A stretch of 64,000 bases of DNA, from positions 2,346,001-2,410,000 of the forward strand of contig NZ_JAFBBP010000001.1 in NCBI RefSeq assembly GCF_016907275.1, written 5' to 3'. Below, in pieces: positions 11,679 to 20,625 of this stretch. The DNA comes from Micromonospora luteifusca. GTDB lineage: Bacteria; Actinomycetota; Actinomycetes; Mycobacteriales; Micromonosporaceae. The position numbers were made by a program, and so were the translations under genes. How positions within the stretch are numbered: position 1 is the stretch's first letter; every line of letters starts with the position of its first letter. Below the pieces are notes generated by a model, which worked only from the letters and a program-made list of their open reading frames with translations, had not been told where the DNA came from and searched no databases.

Positions 11679-12875
11679 GTGGATCTCGACCAGCTGGCGG
11701 CGCTGCGTACCCCCGAGGGGTCGGCCGCGCTCGCGGCGGCGGCCGGGCTGGCCGGCGGTGATCCGCTGGCCGCGGCGTCGGCGCTGCGCGCTGGCGGGGT
11801 GCCGCCGACGCTGGCCGCGGCGGCGCTCACCCAGGCCGAACTCCGCCACCGGGCGGTCGGCAAGTTCGGCCCGGCCGCCGCTGGGATGTTCCTCACCCGC
11901 CCTGGCCTGGAGCAGGCCACCCGCCGGGTGGTCGCCGACCGTCGGGCCGCCAGGCTGCACGCGGCCGGCGTCCGCACCCTGGCCGACCTCGGCTGCGGCC
12001 TCGGCGCGGACGCGCTGGCCGCCGCCCGCGCCGGCATCCGGGTGTACGGGGTGGAGGCCGACCCGGTGACCGCCGCGATGGCCGCCGCCAACGCCGCAGC
12101 GGCCGGACTGGCCGACCTGTTCACGGTCGAGTGCGGCGATGCCACCGCGTTCGACGTCTCCCGCGTCGACGGGGTCTTCTGTGACCCGGCCCGCCGCACC
12201 ACCGGCACCGGACGGCGGATCTTCGACCCGCGCGCCTACTCGCCACCGTGGGACTTCGTCACCGGGCTGGCCGAGCGGGTGCCGCGCACCGTGGTGAAGG
12301 TGGCGCCGGGTCTGGACCACGCGCTCATTCCGGCCGGCGCGGAGGCGGAGTGGGTCGGCGTGGACGGCGACCTGGTCGAGGCCGCGCTCTGGTGCGGCGA
12401 ACTGGCGGAGGTGCCCCGCCGCGCCACTCTCTACCGCCAGCGGGGTGCCGAGGCCCACCGCCACCAGCTCACCGGCTCGGGTGCCGACGAGGCCGCGGTC
12501 GGGCCGCCCCGCCGCTACCTGTACGACCCGGACCCGGCGGTGGTACGCGCACACCTCGTCGCCGAACTGGCCGTCGAACTGGACGCCACCCTCGGCGACC
12601 CGAGCATCGCCTACCTCTACGCCGACCGCCCGACCCGCACCCCGTACGCGCGCTGTCTGGAGATCACCGACGTGCTGCCGTTCTCACTGAAGCGTCTGCG
12701 GGCGCTGCTGCGGGACCGCCGGGTGGGCCGGGTCGAGATCCTCAAGCGGGGTTCGGCGCTCACTCCGGAACAGCTCCGGCGGGATCTGCGGCTGGCCGGC
12801 GATGCGGCGGCGAGTCTGGTGCTCACCCGGGTCGGCGGGGCGCCGACAGTGCTCGTCGGTCGGCCGGTCGACTAG
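11679..12875 (+). CDS. Class I SAM-dependent methyltransferase with THUMP-like C-terminal domain
   Basis: A 398-residue protein. The central Rossmann fold has the SAM motif TLADLGCGLGADALAAA (about 105-120), a motif II-like YGVEADP and a catalytic-type segment VDGVFCDPARR. The last 75 residues (LPFSLKRLRALLRDRRVG..EILKRGSALTPEQLRRDL) match the THUMP-like domain found in actinobacterial homologues. A nucleic-acid substrate is likely by family, but it is unproven. Start is GTG with no ribosome site; GACAAT 6 nt upstream could be a weak -10 of a leaderless message. It is divergent from groES across the CIRCE region. Confidence 0.85.
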   Translation: MDLDQLAALRTPEGSAALAAAAGLAGGDPLAAASALRAGGVPPTLAAAALTQAELRHRAVGKFGPAAAGMFLTRPGLEQATRRVVADRRAARLHAAGVRTLADLGCGLGADALAAARAGIRVYGVEADPVTAAMAAANAAAAGLADLFTVECGDATAFDVSRVDGVFCDPARRTTGTGRRIFDPRAYSPPWDFVTGLAERVPRTVVKVAPGLDHALIPAGAEAEWVGVDGDLVEAALWCGELAEVPRRATLYRQRGAEAHRHQLTGSGADEAAVGPPRRYLYDPDPAVVRAHLVAELAVELDATLGDPSIAYLYADRPTRTPYARCLEITDVLPFSLKRLRALLRDRRVGRVEILKRGSALTPEQLRRDLRLAGDAAASLVLTRVGGAPTVLVGRPVD

Positions 12876-13008
12876 GTCCCCCGGTGTGGCGGGGGCGGAT
12901 CCGGTGGCGCTGACCAGCGTTCGCACCGGGCCTTCGCAGACCCGCTGAAGACTTTCATGACGATCAACTCCCCCTGGATACCCGGGGAGTAACAGTCGCG
13001 TTGCTGAA

Positions 13009-13027
13009 TTGTTATCGCTGCCAACAA
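13009..13027. promoter_or_regulatory. Candidate ROK-repressor operator upstream of xylF
   Basis: TTGTT-N9-AACAA is a perfect AT-rich inverted repeat in an otherwise GC-rich leader, 100 nt before xylF. ROK regulators bind such repeats. A weaker 7-bp hairpin (12967-12990) lies just upstream and may end the preceding methyltransferase transcript. Confidence 0.5.
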
Positions 13028-13126
13028 ACTTGGCACCTGCGCGGTCTTGTGGAGCTGGTGTGACCCGAAATACGTTGCCGGACACAACAAAACAACACCT
13101 CCCCCACCTCCGAAAGGACCCTGCAC

Positions 13127-14221
13127 ATGCGTAAGGGGATCCTCACCATCGCCGCCGTGGGCCTGCTCGCGACCGGCGGATTGACCGCCTGCAGCGACGA
13201 CTCCGGCGGCGACAAGGCCGCCTCGGCCAAGACTCCCAAGATCGGCGTGATCCTCCCGGACAGCAAGTCGTCCGTCCGCTGGGAGACCGCGGACCGCCGA
13301 TTCCTGGAGGAGGCGTTCAAGGCCGCAGGCGTCCAGTACGACATTCAGAACGCGCAGAACGACAAGACCGCCTTCCAGACGATCGCCGACCAGATGATCA
13401 CCGGCGGCGTGACCGCCCTGATGATCGTCAACCTGGACTCCGGCACCGGCAAGGCCGTGCTCGACAAGGCCAAGTCGCAGGGCGTCGCCACCATCGACTA
13501 CGACCGGCTCACCCTCGGCGGCTCCGCCCAGTACTACGTCAGCTTCGACAACGAGACCGTCGGCAAGCTTCAGGGCGAGGGTCTGGCGAAGTGCCTGACC
13601 GAGAAGGGCGCCAAGAACCCCGTCGTGGCGTACCTCAACGGCTCCCCCACCGACAACAACGCCACCCTGTTCAAGGCCGGCTACGACTCGGTGCTCAAGC
13701 CGAAGTTCGACGCCAAGGAATACGTCAAGGGCCCCGAGGACGCGGTGCCGGCGTGGGACAACGCGCAGGCCGCGACGATCTTCGAGCAGCAGCTCACCAA
13801 GGCCAACGGCAAGATCGACGGCGTGCTGGCCGCCAACGACGGTCTCGGCAACGCGGCCATCTCGATCCTGAAGAAGAACAAGCTCAACGGCAAGGTGCCG
13901 GTGACCGGACAGGACGCCAGCGTCGAGGGCCTGCAGAACATCCTCGTCGGTGACCAGTGCATGACCGTCTACAAGGCAGTCCGGGAAGAGGCCAAGGCCG
14001 CCTCCGACCTCGCCATCGCGCTCGCCAAGGGCGAGAAGAAGGACACCGGCCAGACGGTGAAGGACCCGGAGGGTGGCCGTGACGTCCCCTCGGTGCTGCT
14101 CACTCCGAAGGCGATCTACAAGGAGACCGTCAAGGACGTCATCGCCGACGGCTACGTGACCAAGGAGCAGGTCTGCTCCGGGACGTACGCCAAGCTCTGC
14201 GCCGACGCCGGCATCAGCTGA
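13127..14221 (+). CDS. xylF: D-xylose-type sugar ABC transporter, substrate-binding lipoprotein
   Basis: A 364-residue lipoprotein. The signal peptide ends in the lipobox LTAC (cysteine near 22), followed by a type-I periplasmic-binding fold. RWETADRRFLEEAFKAAG, TIDYDRL and YYVSFDNETVGKLQGE are close to XylF of D-xylose importers. It captures sugar outside the membrane and delivers it to XylH. AAAGG lies upstream of the ATG. It is first gene of a xylF-xylG-xylH-ROK cluster. Xylose is the best guess from family; another pentose or related sugar cannot be excluded. Confidence 0.9.
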   Translation: MRKGILTIAAVGLLATGGLTACSDDSGGDKAASAKTPKIGVILPDSKSSVRWETADRRFLEEAFKAAGVQYDIQNAQNDKTAFQTIADQMITGGVTALMIVNLDSGTGKAVLDKAKSQGVATIDYDRLTLGGSAQYYVSFDNETVGKLQGEGLAKCLTEKGAKNPVVAYLNGSPTDNNATLFKAGYDSVLKPKFDAKEYVKGPEDAVPAWDNAQAATIFEQQLTKANGKIDGVLAANDGLGNAAISILKKNKLNGKVPVTGQDASVEGLQNILVGDQCMTVYKAVREEAKAASDLAIALAKGEKKDTGQTVKDPEGGRDVPSVLLTPKAIYKETVKDVIADGYVTKEQVCSGTYAKLCADAGIS

Positions 14222-14251
14222 CCGACGCCGCAGTACCCGCCGGGACGACCT

Positions 14252-14292
14252 CGCCGCCCGGCACGGGAGAACCCCTCCCGTGCCGGGCGGCG
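14252..14292 (+). promoter_or_regulatory. Intercistronic hairpin between xylF and xylG
   Basis: A perfect 18-bp stem (14252-14269 with 14275-14292) with a 5-nt loop lies 30 nt after xylF. Such hairpins often protect the binding-protein mRNA or partly terminate transcription so that the binding protein is made in excess. Confidence 0.7.
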
Positions 14293-14334
14293 CCCGCCGG
14301 ACGGGCCCCGACCTCCCTTGAGAAGGAGACCCCC

Positions 14335-15153
14335 GTGTCCGCGACCCCCCTGCTGGAACTCCGCGGGATCGACAAGAGCTTCGGTCCCGTCCAGGTGCTC
14401 CGCGACGTCGCCCTGACCGTCCACCCGGGTGAAGTGACCGCACTGGTCGGTGACAACGGCGCCGGCAAGTCGACCCTGGTGAAGTGCATCAGCGGCATCT
14501 ACCCCACCGACGCCGGCGAGATCCTGTTCAACGGTGAACCGGTGCACGTCGGCAGCCCTCGCGACGCCGCCGCGCTGGGCATCGAGGTCGTCTACCAGGA
14601 CCTCGCGCTCTGCGACAACCTGGACATCGTGCAGAACATGTTCCTCGGCCGGGAGAAGCGCAGCGGCATCGTCCTGGACGAGCCGACCATGGAACAGCTC
14701 GCCGCCGAGACGCTGGCCGGGCTCTCCGTCCGCACCGTCACCTCACTGCGTCAACACGTGTCCAGCCTCTCCGGCGGCCAACGCCAGACCGTGGCCATCG
14801 CCAAGGCGGTGCTGTGGAACAGCAAGCTCGTCATCCTGGACGAGCCGACCGCGGCGCTCGGCGTGGCACAGACCGCCCAGGTGCTCGAACTGGTCCGCCG
14901 CCTCGCCGACAACGGCCTGGCCGTGGTGCTCATCTCGCACAACATGAACGACGTCTTCGCCGTCTCCGACCGGATCGCCGCGCTGTACCTCGGCCAGATG
15001 GTCGCCCAGGTGAAGACCACCGACATCACCCATGCCCAGGTGGTCGAGCTGATCACCGCCGGGCGTTCGGGCGGGCTCGGCCTCACCACCGACCCGGGCA
15101 GCAACGGCGACGGCTCGCAGCCGGCCGACTCGATCTCAGGAGGCCTCCGATGA
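14335..15153 (+). CDS. xylG: Sugar ABC transporter ATP-binding protein (single-domain XylG)
   Basis: A 272-residue ABC ATPase with Walker A GDNGAGKST, the signature LSGGQRQ and Walker B LVILDEPTAAL, energising the xylose-type importer. Classical XylG has two tandem nucleotide-binding domains and about 510 residues; this protein has only one, so it would act as a homodimer. The GTG start follows GAAGGAGA. The stop overlaps the start of xylH (ATGA). Confidence 0.92.
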   Translation: MSATPLLELRGIDKSFGPVQVLRDVALTVHPGEVTALVGDNGAGKSTLVKCISGIYPTDAGEILFNGEPVHVGSPRDAAALGIEVVYQDLALCDNLDIVQNMFLGREKRSGIVLDEPTMEQLAAETLAGLSVRTVTSLRQHVSSLSGGQRQTVAIAKAVLWNSKLVILDEPTAALGVAQTAQVLELVRRLADNGLAVVLISHNMNDVFAVSDRIAALYLGQMVAQVKTTDITHAQVVELITAGRSGGLGLTTDPGSNGDGSQPADSISGGLR

Positions 15154-16412
15154 CCACCACCGCCGTGCGGAAGGACGGCCCGGCGGCCGTCACACCGGCG
15201 CCGACCGTCGGGGGCCACGTCCGCAACTACCTGAGCCGGGTACGCGGTGGCGACGTCGGCGCGTTACCAGCCGTACTCGGCCTGATCGTGCTCTGCACCG
15301 TCTTCGCGGTCATGCGGCCGTCGTCGTTCCTGTCGGCCGGCAACTTCGCCAACCTCTTCACCCAGGGCGCGGCGGTCACGCTGATCGCGATGGGCCTGGT
15401 CTTCGTGCTGCTGCTCGGCGAGATCGACCTCTCCGCCGGCTTCGCCAGCGGCGTCTGCGCGGCCGTGCTGGCCAACCTGGTCACCGTGCTCGGCTACCCC
15501 TGGTGGGTCGCCGTGCTCGCCGCGGTCGCCACCGGTCTGGTCATCGGCACCAGCCTCGGCCTGCTGGTCGCGAAGATCGGCATTCCGTCCTTCGTGGTCA
15601 CCCTTGCCGGCTTCCTCGCCTTCCAGGGCATCGTGCTGATGCTCGTGAAGGACGGCACCAACATCTCCGTCCGCGACGAGGTGCTGGTCGCCATCGCCAA
15701 CCGCAACCTCGCCCCCACCCTCGGCTGGACGCTGGCCGCCCTCGCGGTCGTCGGCTACGCGGCGGTGCAACTGCTGCGCCACCGCAACCGGCTTGCCCGC
15801 GGTCTGATCACCGACCCGATCGCCGTGGTGGCGCTGCGGATCGGCGGGCTCGCCGTCATCCTCGGCGCGGCGGTGTACGTCCTCAACCTGGAGCGCAGCC
15901 GCAACGTACTGGTCGTCTCCCTCAAGGGTGTGCCGATCGTGGTGCCGGTCATCGCGGTGCTGCTGATCATCTGGACCTTCGTGCTTCAGCGCACCAGCTA
16001 CGGCCGGCACATCTACGCCGTGGGCGGCAACCGGGAAGCGGCCCGCCGGGCCGGTATCGGAGTCGACCGGATCCGGATCTCGGTCTTCATGATCTGCTCG
16101 TCCATGGCCGCCGTCGGTGGCATCGTGGCGGCCAGCCGAGCCAACTCGGTCGACCCGAACACGGGGGGCAGTAACGTACTGCTCTACGCGGTCGGCGCAG
16201 CGGTGATCGGCGGCACCAGCCTCTTCGGCGGCAAGGGCCGCGTCCTCGACGCCGTGCTCGGCGGCGCGGTGGTCGCGGTCATCGAAAATGGAATGGGCCT
16301 GATGGGATACAGCGCGGGAGTCAAGTACGTGGTCACCGGCGTCGTGCTGCTGCTCGCCGCCAGCGTCGACGCGCTTTCCCGCCGCCGCGCGGCAGCCACC
16401 GGCACCCGCTGA
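15150..16412 (+). CDS. xylH: Sugar ABC transporter permease (XylH)
   Basis: A 420-residue membrane protein of the BPD_transp_2 family with about ten transmembrane segments. LLGEIDLSAG and the late segment YGRHIYAVGGNREAARRAGI are typical of ribose/xylose permeases. It forms the channel of the importer with XylF and XylG. The ATG overlaps the xylG stop by 4 nt, and an AGGAGG ribosome site lies inside the end of xylG. Confidence 0.93.
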   Translation: MTTTAVRKDGPAAVTPAPTVGGHVRNYLSRVRGGDVGALPAVLGLIVLCTVFAVMRPSSFLSAGNFANLFTQGAAVTLIAMGLVFVLLLGEIDLSAGFASGVCAAVLANLVTVLGYPWWVAVLAAVATGLVIGTSLGLLVAKIGIPSFVVTLAGFLAFQGIVLMLVKDGTNISVRDEVLVAIANRNLAPTLGWTLAALAVVGYAAVQLLRHRNRLARGLITDPIAVVALRIGGLAVILGAAVYVLNLERSRNVLVVSLKGVPIVVPVIAVLLIIWTFVLQRTSYGRHIYAVGGNREAARRAGIGVDRIRISVFMICSSMAAVGGIVAASRANSVDPNTGGSNVLLYAVGAAVIGGTSLFGGKGRVLDAVLGGAVVAVIENGMGLMGYSAGVKYVVTGVVLLLAASVDALSRRRAAATGTR

Positions 16413-16434
16413 CCGCGCGGGAGGTAGCACCACA

Positions 16435-17616
16435 ATGCGCCCAGGACCGAGCCAGGACGACGTCCGACGGCAGAACCTCGGGGCCCTGCTGCGGCACGTG
16501 CACGTTCACGGGGCGACCACACGCGCCGAACTGACCACCACGCTGGGCCTCAACCGCAGCACCATCGGCGCGCTCACCGCCGACCTGTCCGCGGTGGGGC
16601 TGGTCAGCGAAGGCGCGCCGAAGGAGACCGGCCGGGCCGGCCGACCGTCACTGGTCGTCCGGCCCGAGTCGGCCCGGGTCTACGCGTACGCGTACTCAGT
16701 GGAGGTGGACCGGCTGCGCGCGGCCCGGATCGGGCTGGGTGGGGCGGTCCTGGACCGCCGGAGTCTGGACCGACCCCGTGGCCTGCTGGCCGCGGAGGCC
16801 GCGCCGCTCCTGGCCGGTGCGGTGAAGGAGATGCAGCAGGTCGTGCCCACCGACGCGATCTGCGTCGGTGCCGGCGTCGCGGTTTGTGGCATGGTCCGCC
16901 GCGACGACGGCCTGGTGCGGCTCGGGCCGACCACCGGCTGGGTGGACGAGCCGATCGGCGCCGCACTCGGTGCCGAGTTGGGCGTCAACGTGCCGGTCAC
17001 CGTGGGCAACGTGGCGGACGTGGCAGCGTTCGCCGAACACGCACGGGGGGTGGCGGCCGGCTGCGACAACGTCCTCTACCTGTACGGCGACGTCGGCGTG
17101 GGTGCCGGCATCATCGCCGGTGGGCGCCGGCTGACCGGGCACGGCGGGTACGGCGGCGAGGTCGGCCACATGAAGGTGGTCCTCGACGGCAAGCCCTGTG
17201 AGTGCGGCGCCCGGGGCTGTTGGGAGACCGAGATCGGTGAGCACGCTCTCCTGCGCGCTGCCGGCCGCTCCGGCGCCCGAGGTCGTGACGCGCTGCTCGC
17301 CGTCTTCGACGCCGCCGACCGGGGTGACGCCCGCGCCCAGACAGCCGTCCGCCAGGCCGGCGACTGGCTCGGCTTCGGGGTGGCCAACCTGGTGAACGTC
17401 TTCAACCCGGAGATGGTCATCTTCGGCGGGACCATGCGCGACCTCTACCTTGCGGCGGCAGCCCAGATCCGCAGCCGGCTCAACTCCAACGCGCTCGGCG
17501 CCTGCCTGGAGCACGTCCGGCTGCGTACGCCGAAGCTGGGCGAGGACGCACCTCTGATCGGGGCAGCCGAGTTGGCTTTCGAACGACTCCTCGCCGACCC
17601 CCTCGACGTGGGCTGA
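16435..17616 (+). CDS. ROK-family transcriptional regulator (XylR-like)
   Basis: A 393-residue regulator. The N terminus is a winged helix-turn-helix (ATTRAELTTTLGLNRSTIGALTADL), followed by a ROK sugar-kinase-like domain. The zinc-binding motif CECGARGCWE and the GHM motif before it are present. It lies 22 nt after xylH in the same direction and most likely represses or modulates xylFGH in response to sugar, as XylR/ROK proteins do elsewhere. The inverted repeat upstream of xylF is a candidate target. Confidence 0.9.
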   Translation: MRPGPSQDDVRRQNLGALLRHVHVHGATTRAELTTTLGLNRSTIGALTADLSAVGLVSEGAPKETGRAGRPSLVVRPESARVYAYAYSVEVDRLRAARIGLGGAVLDRRSLDRPRGLLAAEAAPLLAGAVKEMQQVVPTDAICVGAGVAVCGMVRRDDGLVRLGPTTGWVDEPIGAALGAELGVNVPVTVGNVADVAAFAEHARGVAAGCDNVLYLYGDVGVGAGIIAGGRRLTGHGGYGGEVGHMKVVLDGKPCECGARGCWETEIGEHALLRAAGRSGARGRDALLAVFDAADRGDARAQTAVRQAGDWLGFGVANLVNVFNPEMVIFGGTMRDLYLAAAAQIRSRLNSNALGACLEHVRLRTPKLGEDAPLIGAAELAFERLLADPLDVG

Positions 17617-17622
17617 TCCGCG

Positions 17623-17628
17623 TACGCT
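17623..17628 (+). promoter_or_regulatory. Putative -10 of a leaderless transcript (DUF1707 gene)
   Basis: TACGCT lies 7 nt before the GTG start at 17636, giving a transcription start at about the start codon. Confidence 0.5.
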
Positions 17629-17635
17629 GTTCGGC

Positions 17636-17935
17636 GTGGATGTCGAGCTGCGCGCTTCCGACGACGACCGCCACCGGGTGGTCGCCGAGCTGCACCGGCA
17701 CACCACGGCGGGCCGGCTGACCCTTGACGAGTTCTCCGATCGGGCCGGTGCGGTGTGGACAGCGCGCACCCTCGGTGACCTGGCCGCGCTGACCCGCGAC
17801 CTGCCAGCCCTGCCCGACCCGGCCAACGACGGTGACGATCCCGTCGGGCACGGGCGCCGGGAGTTGCTGATGCTCTTCGCCGCCGCCGCACTCACCCTGC
17901 TGCTGCTCGGCGGCTTCCTCGCCGTCACCCGCTGA
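17636..17935 (+). CDS. DUF1707 domain small membrane protein
   Basis: A 99-residue protein. The first 50 residues form the SHOCT-like DUF1707 domain (LRASDDDRHRVVAELHRHTTAGRLTLDEFSDR), and the C terminus is a single transmembrane helix (LLMLFAAAALTLLLLGGFLAV). DUF1707 proteins are common in actinobacteria and have no assigned function. The GTG start agrees with the family N terminus and with a TAnnnT -10 7 nt upstream. Confidence 0.88.
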   Translation: MDVELRASDDDRHRVVAELHRHTTAGRLTLDEFSDRAGAVWTARTLGDLAALTRDLPALPDPANDGDDPVGHGRRELLMLFAAAALTLLLLGGFLAVTR

Positions 17936-17955
17936 TCCGCGTCGCCCTCCGATGA

Positions 17956-17973
17956 ACTGATCGCGCGATCAGT
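17956..17973. promoter_or_regulatory. Perfect 18-bp palindrome, candidate operator
   Basis: ACTGATCGCGCGATCAGT lies about 85 nt before the DUF4142 gene. A second perfect palindrome, TCGGTCCGGACCGA (18031-18044), overlaps the beginning of that gene's GAGGAGG ribosome site. No adjacent regulator explains either. Confidence 0.4.
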
Positions 17974-18059
17974 CCGTATCAGTGGGCGGACGGGCAGCCG
18001 GCAGGTATGGCTGCCCGGTCCAGACGCGTTTCGGTCCGGACCGAGGAGGCACCACAGAC

Positions 18060-18803
18060 ATGGCACCGCTCAGATCCGCCCGTCGCCGGCTGGGCATCCG
18101 GACCCATCGAGCGGCGATGCTGCTCATCGCGATCATCGCGGGGATGGGTGTCCTGCCCGGCGTCGCCGTCGCCGCACCCGCCGGCGGCGGCCAGCAGCTC
18201 AATGCCGCCGACATGACGCTGCTCAACGGGGTGCGGCTGGCCGGGTTGTGGGAGATGCCGGCCGGCCAGATGGCCGCCGAGAAGGGCCAGTCGGCCAAGG
18301 TCCGGGAGATCGGCGCCGGCATCGCCAACGAGCACCAGCGGCTCGACCAGCTCACGGTGGACGCCGCGAACAAGTTGGGCGCGAGCATCCCCAGCGAGCC
18401 GACGGCCGAGCAGAAGGGCTGGCTGGCTGAGATGCAGAAGGCCTCCGGCGCCCGGTTCGACCAGATCTTCGTCACCCGGCTCCGGGTCGCCCACGGCAAG
18501 ATCTTCCCGGTGATCGGCGCGGTCCGCGCCAGCACCCGCGACGCCACCGTCCGTAAGCTCTGCGACGATGCCAACGGCTTCGTCATGCATCACATGCAGA
18601 TGCTGGAGAGCACCGGGCTGGTCCGCTGGCCGGAGCTGCCGCCCGCGGCGCTGCCCGCTCCCGGTGAGGACGGGCTGTTGGCCGCCGCCGCCGCCAACAC
18701 CGGACCACAGGTCGGGGTCAGCAGCACCGTCGTCTGGCTGGTCTTCCTTGCCGCGCTGGGCACCGGCGGAATCGCCACCTACCGGATGCTGCGCCGCAAC
18801 TGA
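18060..18803 (+). CDS. DUF4142 domain secreted/membrane-anchored protein
   Basis: A 247-residue protein. An N-terminal signal peptide (basic leader, hydrophobic core to about residue 40, cut near AVAAPAG) is followed by a helical DUF4142 region (LNAADMTLLNGVRLAGLWEM to HHMQMLEST). A C-terminal transmembrane helix ends in an Arg-rich tail (GIATYRMLRRN). It is probably displayed outside the membrane. DUF4142 is ferritin-like in shape, but no function is known for this type. The ATG is preceded by GAGGAGG. Confidence 0.85.
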   Translation: MAPLRSARRRLGIRTHRAAMLLIAIIAGMGVLPGVAVAAPAGGGQQLNAADMTLLNGVRLAGLWEMPAGQMAAEKGQSAKVREIGAGIANEHQRLDQLTVDAANKLGASIPSEPTAEQKGWLAEMQKASGARFDQIFVTRLRVAHGKIFPVIGAVRASTRDATVRKLCDDANGFVMHHMQMLESTGLVRWPELPPAALPAPGEDGLLAAAAANTGPQVGVSSTVVWLVFLAALGTGGIATYRMLRRN

Positions 18804-18834
18804 CCGTCGACAGTGGACTCGTTGGTGGCTCGCG

Positions 18835-19107
18835 TCACCGGTCGACCTGGGTGAAGTCCCAGGAGTGCGGAGCGCGGGCCACCAGCAGTGCGGGCGGATC
18901 CGGCAGCGGCCGGGGGTTGCTGCGCCACTTGGAGATGACCACGACACGGTGGTCGGTGGAGGAGAAGACCTCGCTGGAGACGTACAGCGGGTCGTGCTCC
19001 AGCTCGGGCAGGGCGGTGTCGCACACCCAGGTGATCAGGTCAGCGACACCGTACGCCTCGGCACGCGCCTCCCACATCCGCACGATCATGTCCGCCGCCC
19101 CCGTCAC
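18835..19107 (-). CDS. Small protein of ABM-like (dimeric alpha-beta barrel) type
   Basis: About 90 residues. The GTG start overlaps the tsaD stop by 4 nt (GTGA), so the gene appears translationally coupled to tsaD; an ATG 6 codons later would give 84 residues. [10 protein letters not shown], a helix, then [22 protein letters not shown] is the beta-alpha-beta-beta layout of antibiotic-biosynthesis-monooxygenase-like domains. This is a fold guess; enzymatic activity is not shown and no catalytic motif is seen. Confidence 0.65.
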   Translation of the reverse strand: MTGAADMIVRMWEARAEAYGVADLITWVCDTALPELEHDPLYVSSEVFSSTDHRVVVISKWRSNPRPLPDPPALLVARAPHSWDFTQVDR

Positions 19108-20150
19108 ACGCTGACCGTGGTCAACGGCAGTGCCGAGTCGGCCGGCAGGTCCAGTCGGCTCGGTGCGACCCCAGCGGCGACCAGGTGCGAACCGAGCGCG
19201 GCCACCATCGCACCGTTGTCGGTGCACAGCTTCGGCCGGGGCACGCGGACCCGGATGCCGTACTTCTCGGCCCGCTGCTCGGCCATCGCCCTCAGCCGCG
19301 AATTCGCCGCCACTCCCCCGCCGATCACCAACGTCTCGATCCCGCTCGCCCGGCAGGCGGCGAGCGCCTTGCTGGTCAGGACGTCACAGACCGCCTCCTG
19401 GAAGGACGCGGCCACGTCGGCCACCGGCACCGGCTCGCCGGCACGCTGACGCGCCTCGACCCACCGGGCCACCGCCGTCTTCAGCCCCGAGAACGAGAAG
19501 TCGTACCGGTGGGCGGCGAGATCCTTCGCGGCGGTCAGACCACGTGGGAAGGCGATCGCGGCGGCGTCGCCGGCCCGGGCCTCCCGGTCGATGGGCGGGC
19601 CGCCCGGAAACGGCAGCCCGAGCAGCCGGGCGACCTTGTCGAACGCCTCGCCGGCCGCGTCGTCGATGGTGGCTCCCAGCGGGGTGACGCCCCGGGCCAG
19701 GTCGTCGATGAGCAGGAGGGACGAGTGGCCGCCGGACACCAGGAGCGCGATGGCGGGTTCGGGCAGTGGGCCGTGTTCGAGGGTGTCCACCGCGACGTGG
19801 GCGGCGAGGTGGTTGACGCCGTACACCGGCTTCTCGGCGGCGAGCGCGTAGCCCTTCGCGGCGGCGACGCCGACCAGCAGCGCGCCGGCCAGCCCCGGCC
19901 CGGAGGTGACCGCGATCGCGTCGATGTCGGCCAGGGTGACACCGGCCTCGGTCAGCGCCCGGTCCATGGTCGGCACGATGGCCTCCAGGTGGGCCCGGCT
20001 GGCCACCTCGGGGACCACACCTCCGAACCGGGCGTGCTCCTCGACGCTGGAGGCGAGCGCGTCGGCCAGCAGGGTGTGCCCCCGCACGATGCCGACGCCG
20101 GTCTCGTCGCAGGAGGTCTCGATACCCAGGATCAGCGGTTCGTCAGCCAT
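19104..20150 (-). CDS. tsaD: tRNA N6-adenosine threonylcarbamoyltransferase TsaD
   Basis: A 348-residue Kae1/TsaD ATPase that transfers the threonylcarbamoyl group to A37 of tRNAs reading ANN codons. The N-terminal [16 protein letters not shown] motif, the metal-binding NHLAAH pair (His114, His118) and the nucleotide site [13 protein letters not shown] are all present. The ATG start is conserved ([13 protein letters not shown]). It overlaps the end of rimI by 8 nt in a tsaB-rimI-tsaD operon, the same order as in M. tuberculosis. It works with TsaB and TsaE, both encoded in this window. Confidence 0.97.
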   Translation of the reverse strand: MADEPLILGIETSCDETGVGIVRGHTLLADALASSVEEHARFGGVVPEVASRAHLEAIVPTMDRALTEAGVTLADIDAIAVTSGPGLAGALLVGVAAAKGYALAAEKPVYGVNHLAAHVAVDTLEHGPLPEPAIALLVSGGHSSLLLIDDLARGVTPLGATIDDAAGEAFDKVARLLGLPFPGGPPIDREARAGDAAAIAFPRGLTAAKDLAAHRYDFSFSGLKTAVARWVEARQRAGEPVPVADVAASFQEAVCDVLTSKALAACRASGIETLVIGGGVAANSRLRAMAEQRAEKYGIRVRVPRPKLCTDNGAMVAALGSHLVAAGVAPSRLDLPADSALPLTTVSV

Positions 20151-20625
20151 GGTCGTTTGGTCCGTCCCCGGTCGGCTCGGCGTCGCGCCGCATGACCAGC
20201 GCGTCGGTGTTGCTCGGTTGGTAGTAGCCGCGCCGCACCCCGATCGGCTCGAACCCGTACGTCGCGTAGAGCCGCTGGGCGGCGGCGTTGTCCACGGCGA
20301 CCTCCAGCAGGGTGCTGCGGGAGTCGCGCCGGGCCGCCTCGGCGAGCAGTTCCTCCAGCAGGGCACGGCCAACGCCGCGCCGCTGGGCGTCCCGGCGGAC
20401 GGCGATGTTCTGCACCCACACCTCGCCCGGCGGAACACCGGCGAGCCCGGCGTAACCGAGCACCGAACCGTCTGCGTCGACGGCGACCCGGTAGTGGTGC
20501 CCGTTGGCCAACTCGTTCCAGAACATGGCCGGCGACCACTGCTCGGCGCCGAAGAGGTCAGCCTCGATCGGCAGCACGTCGTCGATGTGCCACCAGCGGA
20601 ACGGGTCGAGCCGTACCGCCGTCAC
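20143..20625 (-). CDS. rimI: Ribosomal protein S18-alanine N-acetyltransferase-like GNAT protein
   Basis: A 160-residue GNAT acetyltransferase. The acetyl-CoA-binding motif is [20 protein letters not shown], and the C-terminal segment [31 protein letters not shown] is typical of RimI. It is expected to acetylate the N terminus of ribosomal protein S18, though actinobacterial RimI may have other targets. The GTG start overlaps the tsaB stop by 4 nt. Confidence 0.92.
   Translation of the reverse strand: MTAVRLDPFRWWHIDDVLPIEADLFGAEQWSPAMFWNELANGHHYRVAVDADGSVLGYAGLAGVPPGEVWVQNIAVRRDAQRRGVGRALLEELLAEAARRDSRSTLLEVAVDNAAAQRLYATYGFEPIGVRRGYYQPSNTDALVMRRDAEPTGDGPNDHG

Noticed and set aside
15264..16433. 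A 389-codon open frame antisense to xylH
   Set aside because: Its composition (His, Asp, Glu, Arg repeats) is the usual reverse complement of membrane-protein codons, with no ribosome site or homology.
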